Shown: one piece after another, positions 1-7,141 of the stretch
Layout of the letters: each line of letters begins with the position of its first letter
Position numbering within the stretch: the stretch's first letter is position 1
Assembly: GCA_024998705.1 (NCBI GenBank)
Contig: JACOEF010000370.1
Span: forward strand, 1 to 8,652
Reading direction: 5' to 3'
DNA: 8,652 nucleotides
DNA from: Nitrospira sp.
GTDB taxonomy: Bacteria; Nitrospirota; Nitrospiria; Nitrospirales; Nitrospiraceae
The notes under the pieces: model-generated
Database searches by the model: none
What the model was told of the DNA's origin: nothing
What the model saw: only the letters and a program-made list of their open reading frames with translations
Position numbers and translations under genes: made by a program

Positions 1-532
1 CTGTGCTGAGCCAGTGCGGCTGATCTTCGTCGGGACCGGCGATGCCGAGCCGCAGTTGCGAGCATTGGCCAATCGGCTGGACTTGGGCGAGACGGTGCAT
101 TTCAAAGGGTTTGTGCCGCGAGAGCAGATGCCGCTGGTGTACCGTGACGCCGATGTGTTCGCCCTGCCCTCTGAGCAGGCAGGTATGTCGATAGCCCTGT
201 TGGAAGCGATGGCCTCAGGCCTGCCGGTGATTGTGACAGAGACGGGAGGGACGGCAGAGCTGGTGACGCAGGGACAGAACGGGGAAATTGTGCCGTGGGC
301 GGATGTGTCGGGATTGGCTCGTGCCTTGCAACGGATGATGGACTCGAATGAGCGACAACGCATGGGGCAAGAGAGCCGGAGGCGGGCGGTGTCGTTCGGA
401 TGGACCGCGTTGGCGGCACGGTATCTCGAGTTGTGCGCCCGAGTGGCTCTTCCCCCGGTTGCGGACCGGCGGACCAGCCGTCCTGCACCGGTCGAAGTCG
501 CTCCCAATGTGAACAAGGTGCCTCGAGGATGA
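1..532 (+). CDS. GT4-family glycosyltransferase, C-terminal part (5' end outside window)
   Basis: The reading frame is open from the first bases of the window (Cys-Ala-Glu-Pro before the GTG at 14), so the gene starts upstream and only the C-terminal nucleotide-sugar-binding half is visible. The remaining ~176 residues look like the second Rossmann domain of a GT-B retaining glycosyltransferase (GT4, 'Glycos_transf_1'). They show a strand with VGTGDAEPQL, then HFKGFVPREQMPLVYRDADV, FALPSE, and the conserved LLEAMASGLPVIVTETGG segment. Such enzymes transfer a sugar from a nucleotide donor to a lipid-linked or glycan acceptor on the cytoplasmic side of the membrane. The first Glu of the usual E-x7-E motif is Ala here (codon 179-181), with a Glu two residues earlier; the second Glu (203-205) is kept. 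The last ~30 residues are Pro/Arg-rich and look like a non-conserved tail. The stop TGA (530-532) overlaps the next start as ATGA. Family assignment is secure; donor and acceptor are unknown. Confidence 0.9.
   Translation, partial: CAEPVRLIFVGTGDAEPQLRALANRLDLGETVHFKGFVPREQMPLVYRDADVFALPSEQAGMSIALLEAMASGLPVIVTETGGTAELVTQGQNGEIVPWADVSGLARALQRMMDSNERQRMGQESRRRAVSFGWTALAARYLELCARVALPPVADRRTSRPAPVEVAPNVNKVPRG
515..520 (+). promoter_or_regulatory. Shine-Dalgarno-like site for the second GT4 gene
   Basis: AAGGTG lies 8 bases before the ATG at 529, inside the end of the preceding gene. It supports the start at 529 over the ATG at 400, which would place 43 residues without family resemblance before the first Rossmann strand. 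With the ATGA stop/start overlap (529-532) it suggests translational coupling of the two transferases. Confidence 0.5.
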
Positions 533-1638
533 GGACCTACCCGCACATCTGTATCCTGACCAGCCAGTATTTTGATTGGGGTATTTATGGCGGGTTCGGC
601 AGCATGTCTCGAAAGCTGGCCGAAAGCCTGGTGCGCGCCGGCCACCGGGTCAGCGTGATCGTCCCCGGTCGGCAGGGACAACAGCCGACGGAAACGATCT
701 CCGGGGTGGAGATCCGAAGTTTCTCGCCGCGGAACGTGGCGGCGGCCTGCCGTTTAATTCGAGAATCCAGCGCGGATATTTTTCATTCGCAGGATCCGAC
801 CGTCTTGACCTACCTGGCGCAGCGACTTCAGCCCAACCGGGCGCACCTGGTGACCAGCCGCGATCCACGTGAGTTGAGTGACTGGTGGGTCGAATTTCTG
901 TATGCGACCCCGATGCGACGACTCTTGACACCGCTCAATTACCTCACCGAGTCCGGATTGCTGGTGCGACGAGCTGTGCGGCGGGCCGATGCGGTATTCT
1001 GTCCGGCCCATTTCCTGAAGGAGAAGGTCAAGCGCCTCTATGGTCTGTCGGTGCTGCCGACGCTGCTGCCCAATCTCATCGATGTTCCTGCGACCCTGCC
1101 GCAGAAGAGTGCGCGCCCCACGATCACCTTTGTGGCGCGATGGGATAAGCGCAAACGTCCGTGGCTGTTTCTGGAGTTGGCTGCACAGTTCCCGGAGTAT
1201 CGGTTTGTGGCGGTGGGGCAGGGGAGTGCGTCGGCTGAATCTGGGTTCGACGCCCAATTGCGTCGAAAATTTCGTGATGTGCCGAACCTCGACATGCCGG
1301 GGCTGATCAATCGTTTCCGTGAACCGGATCGGATGCACCGGATTCTGTCGGACACGTGGATCTTTGTCAGCACGGCAGTCCGAGAGGGGCTTCCATTAAC
1401 CTTTCTGGAAGCAGCGGCATACGGCTGTCCGATCATCAGCCGGGTGGATCCGGATCAGTTCGCCTCTCGATTCGGGAAACAGGTGCAGGATGAAGATTAT
1501 GCGTCCGCGATCCGCAACCTGCTGGCCGAGTCGCCGTTGGAGAGAGGTCGCGCCGCCTACGACTACGTGCGAGAGACGTATGAAACGTCCAAGGCTCTGG
1601 CGGCTCATCAAGCACAGTACGAGCGGTTTGTGGCCTGA
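529..1638 (+). CDS. GT4-family glycosyltransferase (GT-B fold)
   Basis: A complete 369-residue protein, a normal length for GT4. The N-terminal domain begins at once with a Rossmann strand (HICILTSQYF, residues 6-15), followed by the Gly-rich acceptor loop YGGFG (20-24) and a helix reading SRKLAESLVRAGHRVSVIVPG, usual for this family. The C-terminal domain starts near residue 197 with ITFVARWDKRKRP (199-211); R204, K207 and K209 are candidate contacts for the donor diphosphate. The E-x7-E motif is intact (E286 and E294 in REGLPLTFLEAAAYG). No membrane segments are seen, so it is probably cytoplasmic or peripheral to the inner membrane. The start at 529 is chosen because it gives ATGA overlap with the upstream GT4, has AAGGTG 8 bases before it, and matches where family homology begins. 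It likely adds one sugar during assembly of a surface polysaccharide. The sugar and linkage cannot be read from the sequence. Confidence 0.9.
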   Translation: MRTYPHICILTSQYFDWGIYGGFGSMSRKLAESLVRAGHRVSVIVPGRQGQQPTETISGVEIRSFSPRNVAAACRLIRESSADIFHSQDPTVLTYLAQRLQPNRAHLVTSRDPRELSDWWVEFLYATPMRRLLTPLNYLTESGLLVRRAVRRADAVFCPAHFLKEKVKRLYGLSVLPTLLPNLIDVPATLPQKSARPTITFVARWDKRKRPWLFLELAAQFPEYRFVAVGQGSASAESGFDAQLRRKFRDVPNLDMPGLINRFREPDRMHRILSDTWIFVSTAVREGLPLTFLEAAAYGCPIISRVDPDQFASRFGKQVQDEDYASAIRNLLAESPLERGRAAYDYVRETYETSKALAAHQAQYERFVA

Positions 1639-1699
1639 TCCGGCTTGAAGCCCTGACAGGAGGGTTTCATCGGCAACGGACAGTCTCGCGGAAACATCC

Positions 1700-3244
1700 A
1701 TGTCGACGAAAGCGGTTTCTAAAGGCATTGTGTCTGTTGGTGGATGGTCGGTCGCCAAGCTTGCGACCTCGGCTGTCGTGTTGCCGATCTTGGCTCGATA
1801 TCTCGGCATCGAAGGGTATGGGCAATATGCCTATTACCTGGCCCTGTTGTTGCTCGCCTCGCAATTCGCAAATCTCGGGATGATGCAGACTATGACGAAG
1901 CGGATTGCGGAGCGGCCGGACGATCCGTTCTGGTGCAGACACATTGCGCGAGCGGGCGCCTTCATCAATGGTGTGGGAGTGCTGTCCGTCGGCGTCGTGA
2001 CCGGGGTCGTCATTTGGAGTACCGCATCGCCTGGTACGGTCGCCCTGCCGATGGCGTTTGCCGTCGTGGGAGTCTTGCTGTTCGATCAGGTGTGGTTCTA
2101 TGCGCGGGGGGTGCTGCATGGGCTTCGGCATGAGGAGCGGGCGGCGATACCCGGCATTATCGGGGTGGTGGCGGCAGGTGTCTTTGGAGTCATCGCGGCC
2201 GTGAACGGTATGGGGGTCGTGGGCGTATTGACCGGATTATTGGTGGCGGATGTGTTTGTAGCTCTCGCCTGTCTGCGTGCCGTGACTCTGGCCCTCAGCG
2301 AGTCGAATTGCCAACCGCCGACCGGGTTTGTCCCGTTGCCGACTCAGGCGTTGCTGCGTTTCGGGGTGTCCGCGACGATTTTCTCCGTGCTGAACATGGC
2401 TCTCTGCTCCCTGGACATCATTCTGGTGCGGCATCTGGCCGGTGAGGCGCAGGCGGGGCTGTACGCGGCGGCTGTGCAGTGGTCCCAATTTGTGTGGTTC
2501 ATTCCCATCGCCGTTGAAGGGGTGATGTTGCAAGCGACGGCTCGCTTCTGGGCAGAAGAACGGGTGGGAGAGGTCTCCGCATTGGTGAGCCGGCTTCTGC
2601 GGTATGTCATGCTGGGCACGGCGTTTCTCCTTTTGCTGGTATTCGTCCTGGGGGATCGGATCATTACGCTGTACTTCGGACCGCAGTTTTCCGAGGCGGC
2701 AATGGTCTTGCGCATACTGGTGCCGGGGGCGTTTTCTTATGCGCTGGCGCGTGTGTTGTGGCCGGTCATTCAAGCGGGCGGGAGTGGCGCGTCACTGATT
2801 CGAGTCATGATGGCCACGGCGGCGGTGGATATCGGGATCTGCGGGGTGGTGATCCCAATCTGGGGAGCCGCCGGTGCCGCGTTCGCGACGTCGCTGTCTT
2901 TCGCGCTGGTGGCCGGTGGCTATGCCTGGGTGTTGCGGCGGCGGCAGGTTCAGATCTTTCACGGATTCGCGGCTGGTCGATTCATGGGCCTCCTGCTGGG
3001 GACGGCTGCCGTAATGGCCGGAGCTGCTGCACTGGTGTCCACACCGGTTCTTTCTCTCTTCGTGGGTGGTGTGGTCGGATCGTTGCTGTATTGGGGAGGG
3101 GTGTTTTGCCTCGGGCTGTTGCAGGTCGAAGAAGTCGAGTTGATGGTGCAGAGTTTGCCGAGCCTGTTTCGCCATGCCGGTGAGAAGTTGTTTCGAGTGG
3201 TCGCGCCGGTCCTGCTCAGGCTCAAGACGGTGACGCAGAACTAA
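1700..3244 (+). CDS. Wzx/PST-type polysaccharide flippase (MOP superfamily)
   Basis: A 514-residue, very hydrophobic protein with about 12-14 predictable membrane helices and short charged loops. The N-terminus (GIVSVGGWSVAKLATSAVVLPILARYLGIEGYGQYA, roughly residues 9-45) has the layout of polysaccharide-biosynthesis/Wzx flippases: a helix, then LARYLG-x-EGYGQYA, then a second helix. The central segment around residues 215-240 (LLRFGVSATIFSVLNMALCSLDIILVRHLAGEAQAGLYAAA, split across two helices) matches the second-half repeat of these transporters, with the 'D-x-ILV..L.G....GLY' pattern. Such proteins move undecaprenyl-linked oligosaccharides across the inner membrane. About 35 C-terminal residues extend past the last helix. 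The ATG at 1700 has only a weak GCGGA before it, and no other ATG, GTG or TTG is in frame back to the stop at 1646-1648. A strong AGGAGG lies 36 bases upstream. It sits 61 bases after the GT4 gene. Family placement is firm; flippase rather than another MOP role rests on context. Confidence 0.88.
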   Translation: MSTKAVSKGIVSVGGWSVAKLATSAVVLPILARYLGIEGYGQYAYYLALLLLASQFANLGMMQTMTKRIAERPDDPFWCRHIARAGAFINGVGVLSVGVVTGVVIWSTASPGTVALPMAFAVVGVLLFDQVWFYARGVLHGLRHEERAAIPGIIGVVAAGVFGVIAAVNGMGVVGVLTGLLVADVFVALACLRAVTLALSESNCQPPTGFVPLPTQALLRFGVSATIFSVLNMALCSLDIILVRHLAGEAQAGLYAAAVQWSQFVWFIPIAVEGVMLQATARFWAEERVGEVSALVSRLLRYVMLGTAFLLLLVFVLGDRIITLYFGPQFSEAAMVLRILVPGAFSYALARVLWPVIQAGGSGASLIRVMMATAAVDIGICGVVIPIWGAAGAAFATSLSFALVAGGYAWVLRRRQVQIFHGFAAGRFMGLLLGTAAVMAGAAALVSTPVLSLFVGGVVGSLLYWGGVFCLGLLQVEEVELMVQSLPSLFRHAGEKLFRVVAPVLLRLKTVTQN

Positions 3245-3257
3245 TGTTCTGAATCGA

Positions 3258-4172
3258 ATGATGCATGCCGATCAGCATACTGTGTCTGTTGTGATCGCCA
3301 CCCTGGGGCGAGACACCTTGGCCTTGTGCCGAGCGGCCTTGGAGAAGCAGACAAGGCCGCCGGACGAAGTCGTCGTGGTATTCGACCGTGAGCGGCGTGG
3401 AGCTGCCTGGGGAAGAAATGAAGGCATTGCCAGGGCAACCGGTGATCTGATCGCATTTGCAGATGACGATGGGGTGCCGCCTCCGGATTGGCTGAAGCGC
3501 CTCATCGCGGCGCTCGACCGGTACGATGCCGCGGTTGCCGGGGGGACCTTTCAAGAAACGGATCCCCTCTTGGATGCCATTCGCCGCCGCCGCCCGCTCC
3601 CCGTGACAGAGCAGATCGACCAGGGAGGTCTGGTCGGAAACACCGGCAATATCTTGTTTAAGCGAGACTGGTTGAACGTCTGCGAACAGGAGGATGGATA
3701 TATTTTCAACCCTTTCTTCGACGGCCCGGGCGAGGACTGGGAGCTGAGCTGGCGACTGCGGACGCGGGGTGCCACGATGGTGTATGTGCCCAATCCGGTC
3801 ACGCATCTGCGACGGGTGACACCGGGACAATATTGTCGGCATGCCTTTCAGCGCGGAGCAGGAATCGCAAAACTATTTCAAGTTATGCGGGCAGACCCCA
3901 GCGGCATCGTTCCTCAGGACAGTCTTTTATGGGGAGCCGCCGGAAAAAGAACCAAGCCTCGGTGGTTGAGGGCTTTGTGGACCAAGGTGCTCGGGCCGTT
4001 CGACTGGGGGCATTTCCCGGATAAGCGGCTGTTCTGGTGCTTCTGGATCGGGGAAAAATGTGAGTCCGCTGGATTTCTCTGGGGGTTGTTGCGAGGCGCG
4101 CTCGCCGCCGGTGTGACTTCTGTGCCCGATCGAAAATCGTTTGTCTCCCCTACAATGGCACGCAAGTCATGA
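3258..4172 (+). CDS. GT2-family glycosyltransferase (GT-A fold)
   Basis: A 304-residue protein that opens with the GT2 nucleotide-binding strand VSVVIATLGRDTL (residues 9-21). It continues with EKQTRPPDEVVVVFD (29-43) and the GAAWGRNEGIARATGDLIAFADDDG segment. The metal-binding triad is D69-D70-D71. The catalytic-region acid pair is E159-D160 followed by W161-E162-L163 (GPGEDWELSWRLRTRG), typical of inverting GT2 enzymes. H183 lies in NPVTHLRR, as is often seen after this block. A hydrophobic C-terminal stretch near residues 258-285 may dock on the membrane. Two adjacent ATGs (3258 and 3261) are both possible starts, and neither has a good ribosome-binding site; the 3-base difference changes nothing functionally. 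It begins 13 bases after the flippase stop, and its own stop overlaps the LarA-like start as ATGA. It probably adds one residue to the lipid-linked repeat unit. Donor and acceptor are unknown. Confidence 0.9.
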   Translation: MMHADQHTVSVVIATLGRDTLALCRAALEKQTRPPDEVVVVFDRERRGAAWGRNEGIARATGDLIAFADDDGVPPPDWLKRLIAALDRYDAAVAGGTFQETDPLLDAIRRRRPLPVTEQIDQGGLVGNTGNILFKRDWLNVCEQEDGYIFNPFFDGPGEDWELSWRLRTRGATMVYVPNPVTHLRRVTPGQYCRHAFQRGAGIAKLFQVMRADPSGIVPQDSLLWGAAGKRTKPRWLRALWTKVLGPFDWGHFPDKRLFWCFWIGEKCESAGFLWGLLRGALAAGVTSVPDRKSFVSPTMARKS

Positions 4173-5503
4173 GTGTGGTGCAGTTGCGCAGCAAGGCATG
4201 GTTTGGTGATGACGCCCTCATGCTGGATTTCCCTCCTGCTTGGAAGGTGGTGGAGGTCGGGCCGCGGGATAGTCCTGTGCTGACTGCGGCAGCCATGCGT
4301 GCCATCCTGAGCCACCCCATTGGCGCCCCGCCGCTCTTTGAGATGGCTACAGGCAAAAACAGGGCGGTGATCATTGGCGATGACCTGACCCGGCCGACTC
4401 CCGCGGCGGACCTGTTGCCGCTGTTGATCGAAGAACTGACGCGCGCCGGAATGCCTGAAGAGGCCATCACTATTCTACTCGCCGGCGGCACGCACCCTCC
4501 GGCTTCCGCGGAAGAGATGATAAAGAAGGTGGGCTCAACCCTGCCGTCTGCGATTCGAATTACGGCGCACGACAGCCGAGGCGATCTTGTGGACCTCGGC
4601 ACATCCCCTGGCGGTTTGCCGCTTCAACTGAATCGCACGGTGATGGAAAGTGATCTCAAAATCGGCGTGGGGTGCATCTATCCTCACCCAATCGCCGGAT
4701 TTTCTGGCGGGGCAAAGATTATTCTTCCGGCAGTCTGCGGCGTGGAAACCACGCGCATGATGCACGATTATCTGCGCGGCTCGCGTGAGCGCGGAGGGTC
4801 CATCCACACCGAATGGCGGCAAGATATGATCGCTGTGGCGCGAAAGGTCGGACTCGATTTTCTGGTCAATGTCACCCTCAATCAGTGTCGGGAGGTCAGT
4901 GGCTTCTTTGCGGGCGATGTGGTCGCGGCGCATGAGGAAGGCGTGCGCGCAGCGCAGCGGCTCTATGCGGCGCCCATTGTCCCGCAGGCCGATATTGTGG
5001 TGGCGGACATGTATCCCTTCGACACCAGTTGGCAATTTGCTCAGGATCGAGGCATGTGGCCGATTGAGCGCGCGACGCGAGAAGCGTCTCGCGTGGTGAT
5101 TGCCGCCTGCCCTCTCGGCTTGGGGACCCATGAGTTGTTTCCAGTCGCCAGTCCGCTCTGGTCTCGTATTGCCAGGCGCATCGCGCATTTTCGATGGGCG
5201 GATCTGGATCGTCCGTTCGAGAAGCTGCGTACGGTGGTGAAATTGATTCGCCAGAAGCATCACCATCTGATGGTCCTGTCACCGGGGTTGAAGCCACGAG
5301 AACTCAACGCGCTGTTTCCTCACGCGCAATGGTTCGGTGAGTGGCCGAGCTTGCGTGCCGCGCTCCAGGCGCGACATGGCGACGGGCCGGTGACGGTGGT
5401 GGTGTATCGTTGTGCGCCGTTTCTCATCCCGAGCGAAGCCGTAGCGCTGCAAGACTTGACGGTGAGTCGTCGAGATTCTGTGCGCCTGTCTGCATCCGCC
5501 TGA
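4169..5503 (+). CDS. LarA/DUF2088-family protein, probable nickel-pincer-dependent hydroxyacid racemase or epimerase
   Basis: A 444-residue protein, close to the ~425 residues of lactate racemase LarA. The family signature is well kept: GDDLTRPTP (D71, D72, R75), LLAGGTHPP (H109), AHDSRG (H134), YPHPIAGFSGGAKIILPAV (H173, K183) and MMHDY (H199). In LarA the equivalent residues are Asp72 and Arg75 (substrate), His108 and His174 (proton transfer), Lys184 (covalent link to the nickel-pincer nucleotide) and His200 (nickel ligand). The position agreement is within one residue. No signal peptide is seen, so it is probably cytoplasmic. The cofactor-making genes larB, larC and larE are not in this window and would have to be elsewhere. 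In the later YP-x-D motif (YPFDTSWQ, 282-289), Phe284 stands where LarA has the substrate-contact Lys298, if my alignment from memory is right. Together with its place between GT2 and GT-C genes, this suggests a substrate other than lactate, perhaps a sugar acid. Fold and cofactor class are likely; the reaction is not known. Confidence 0.85.
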   Translation: MSVVQLRSKAWFGDDALMLDFPPAWKVVEVGPRDSPVLTAAAMRAILSHPIGAPPLFEMATGKNRAVIIGDDLTRPTPAADLLPLLIEELTRAGMPEEAITILLAGGTHPPASAEEMIKKVGSTLPSAIRITAHDSRGDLVDLGTSPGGLPLQLNRTVMESDLKIGVGCIYPHPIAGFSGGAKIILPAVCGVETTRMMHDYLRGSRERGGSIHTEWRQDMIAVARKVGLDFLVNVTLNQCREVSGFFAGDVVAAHEEGVRAAQRLYAAPIVPQADIVVADMYPFDTSWQFAQDRGMWPIERATREASRVVIAACPLGLGTHELFPVASPLWSRIARRIAHFRWADLDRPFEKLRTVVKLIRQKHHHLMVLSPGLKPRELNALFPHAQWFGEWPSLRAALQARHGDGPVTVVVYRCAPFLIPSEAVALQDLTVSRRDSVRLSASA

Positions 5504-5529
5504 GCCGCGGAGTGATTCCTGGATATCTC

Positions 5530-7083
5530 ATGAACATCGGTCGAATCGGTATCGGGCTGTTCTTCATCGCGTCGGCGCTGGTGATGGGCCTGTTTGAGCT
5601 GGAGGTCACTCCACCCCTGTGGTGGGATGAGGGGTGGACACTCTGCGTCGCGAGGCAGTGGGTGGAGACCGGCCACTACGGTTGCCTGCTGAACGGCCAG
5701 CCGGCCCCGCCGATCTTAGCCGGGCACTTTCCTGTCGTGGCATCGATTGCCGCCGGTTTCCGCCTGTTCGGCGTGGGGGTATGGCAGGCGAGGCTTGTGG
5801 AACTGGTCTATGCCTTCGGCGCCTTGGGCCTGCTGTATGGGCTCACCTCCAAATTGTACAGCCACGCTGTGGCGCTCGGAACCTTGGGGCTCCTGCTCTT
5901 TTTGCCCAGCAATTGGCAGATGCATCCACTCATCATGGGTCGGCAGGTGTTGGGGGAGATGCCGATGCTGTTTTTCTTCCTGGCCGGCGCCATGTGCCGG
6001 GTGTTGGTTGAACGTCATCCCCTGTGGTGGGGAGGGGCCGTTGCTTGTTGGGGTATCGCGCTCATGACCAAAGCGCAGATTCGTCCGTTCTTGACCCTGG
6101 CGCTGGTGATGACCAGCTTGGTCGCGCTGCTTCGAGGTGAACGACGGATCGCTGGGCTGATGGCCGCTGGCGCAGCTGGAGGCTGGGTCGTCCTATACGC
6201 GCTGGATGGGCTGCGAGTGGTGATCCTGCAAGGCCATACTCTGCCGAATCCTCCGATGCCCGGCCTTCTTCAGGCGTCGGCCCTCGTCTTGGTGCCGATC
6301 ATTCGGCTTGATGCGCTGCTGTTTACGCTGCAATTCTGCCTGCCGACGCTTTGTGGATTAGGATTTGCGTCATGGACGATGTGGTCTCAGTGGCGACAGC
6401 CCCGTTCATTTCAGCTCGCCGATGCGGTTCGACTCATGTTGCTGACCTTCTCTCTCAGCTGGTTCGGCTGGTTCTTTCTCCTGTCGCTCGGTGGGGCTCG
6501 GTATGCTTTCCCCATGTGGTTCGTCTCGGCGCCGTTTGTGATGGCGCTTTTCTACGATTGGAGTCGAGGCTATGACGTCAGGGGTATCGCCCACTCGTTA
6601 TGGTCGGGGTTTCGAGCCGGGGAAATGGCACTGCCGCAGATCAAAAGCGTTGGCGCGGTGCTGCTCGTGCTCCTTTCCCTCTGGATGGTAGTCGCAACCC
6701 GGTATGCGTTCCGTGGGCGTGAAGATGGGCTCGCGCTGCAGGAGGTGGTGGCGTATTTGCACCGACGGGTACCCAGCCATGCCATGATTGAAACCTACGA
6801 GAGTGAACTGTTGTTCTTGCTGAATTCGCCCTACCATTACCCACCCGCGCAGTTGAACGTAGACTTCATCCCGCAAATGTGGAAGGAGGAGCGGCATCTG
6901 ACGTATGACGCCCTCGCCGCAGATCCGGACTTCCTGGTGGTCGGCGAATTCGGCCGCTGGGCGGGCATTTACCGGAGTGTGATCGAACGCGGACAGATGC
7001 GACTCATTCTTCAAGTGGGCCGCTATCAAGTGTATGAGCGAGTGCGTACTTTGAGTGCGGTGTCGGGCGCATTGGCCAGATGA
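5530..7083 (+). CDS. GT-C membrane glycosyltransferase (GT39/PMT_2/ArnT-like)
   Basis: A 517-residue integral membrane protein. After a first helix (residues ~5-24) comes WWDEGWTLCVARQWVETGHYG (31-51). This is the first-loop acidic motif of dolichyl/undecaprenyl-phosphate sugar transferases, with D33-E34 as the likely catalytic acids, followed by HFPVVASIAAGFRLFGVG. A second family block, MGRQVLGEMPMLFFFLAGA (136-154), carries E143, and GGARYAFPMW (321-330) matches the RY-x-x-P motif before a late helix. About 9-11 helices fill residues 1-390. Residues ~395-517 form a soluble tail, as in many GT39-like enzymes. Such enzymes use a lipid-phosphate sugar on the periplasmic face, so this one would act after the flippase. 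The start at ATG 5530 leads straight into the first helix. A GTG at 5512 is an alternative, and the longer frame back to 5341 overlaps the LarA-like gene and lacks family features. It starts 26 bases after the LarA-like gene. Its substrate is unknown. Confidence 0.85.
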   Translation: MNIGRIGIGLFFIASALVMGLFELEVTPPLWWDEGWTLCVARQWVETGHYGCLLNGQPAPPILAGHFPVVASIAAGFRLFGVGVWQARLVELVYAFGALGLLYGLTSKLYSHAVALGTLGLLLFLPSNWQMHPLIMGRQVLGEMPMLFFFLAGAMCRVLVERHPLWWGGAVACWGIALMTKAQIRPFLTLALVMTSLVALLRGERRIAGLMAAGAAGGWVVLYALDGLRVVILQGHTLPNPPMPGLLQASALVLVPIIRLDALLFTLQFCLPTLCGLGFASWTMWSQWRQPRSFQLADAVRLMLLTFSLSWFGWFFLLSLGGARYAFPMWFVSAPFVMALFYDWSRGYDVRGIAHSLWSGFRAGEMALPQIKSVGAVLLVLLSLWMVVATRYAFRGREDGLALQEVVAYLHRRVPSHAMIETYESELLFLLNSPYHYPPAQLNVDFIPQMWKEERHLTYDALAADPDFLVVGEFGRWAGIYRSVIERGQMRLILQVGRYQVYERVRTLSAVSGALAR

Positions 7084-7141
7084 ATGTCGGTGTTCAGTTG
7101 GTTCTGCAAGTGAGTGCCGAGTCGTGCCCGTCCTTCGAGCC

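Noticed and set aside
400..528. N-terminal extension of the second GT4 from the ATG at 400
   Set aside because: The added 43 residues resemble no GT4 sequence and overlap the upstream gene by 133 bases. The ATG at 529 has a spaced AAGGTG and an ATGA overlap.
754..1338. Antisense frame (194 codons) inside the second GT4 gene
   Set aside because: It has no recognisable motifs and lies opposite a well-supported glycosyltransferase.
4535..5266. Long antisense frame (243 codons) inside the LarA-like gene
   Set aside because: The composition is His/Arg-rich with no domain, and the opposite strand is a clearly conserved gene. It is a shadow of a GC-rich gene.
5341..5529. Longer start for the GT-C transferase at 5341
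   Set aside because: It overlaps the end of the LarA-like gene by more than 160 bases, and the added residues are Arg/Ser-rich with no family match. The first membrane helix starts right after the ATG at 5530.
7084..7141. Bidirectional terminator between the convergent genes
   Set aside because: I found no stem of useful length and no T-run in the 58 bases.
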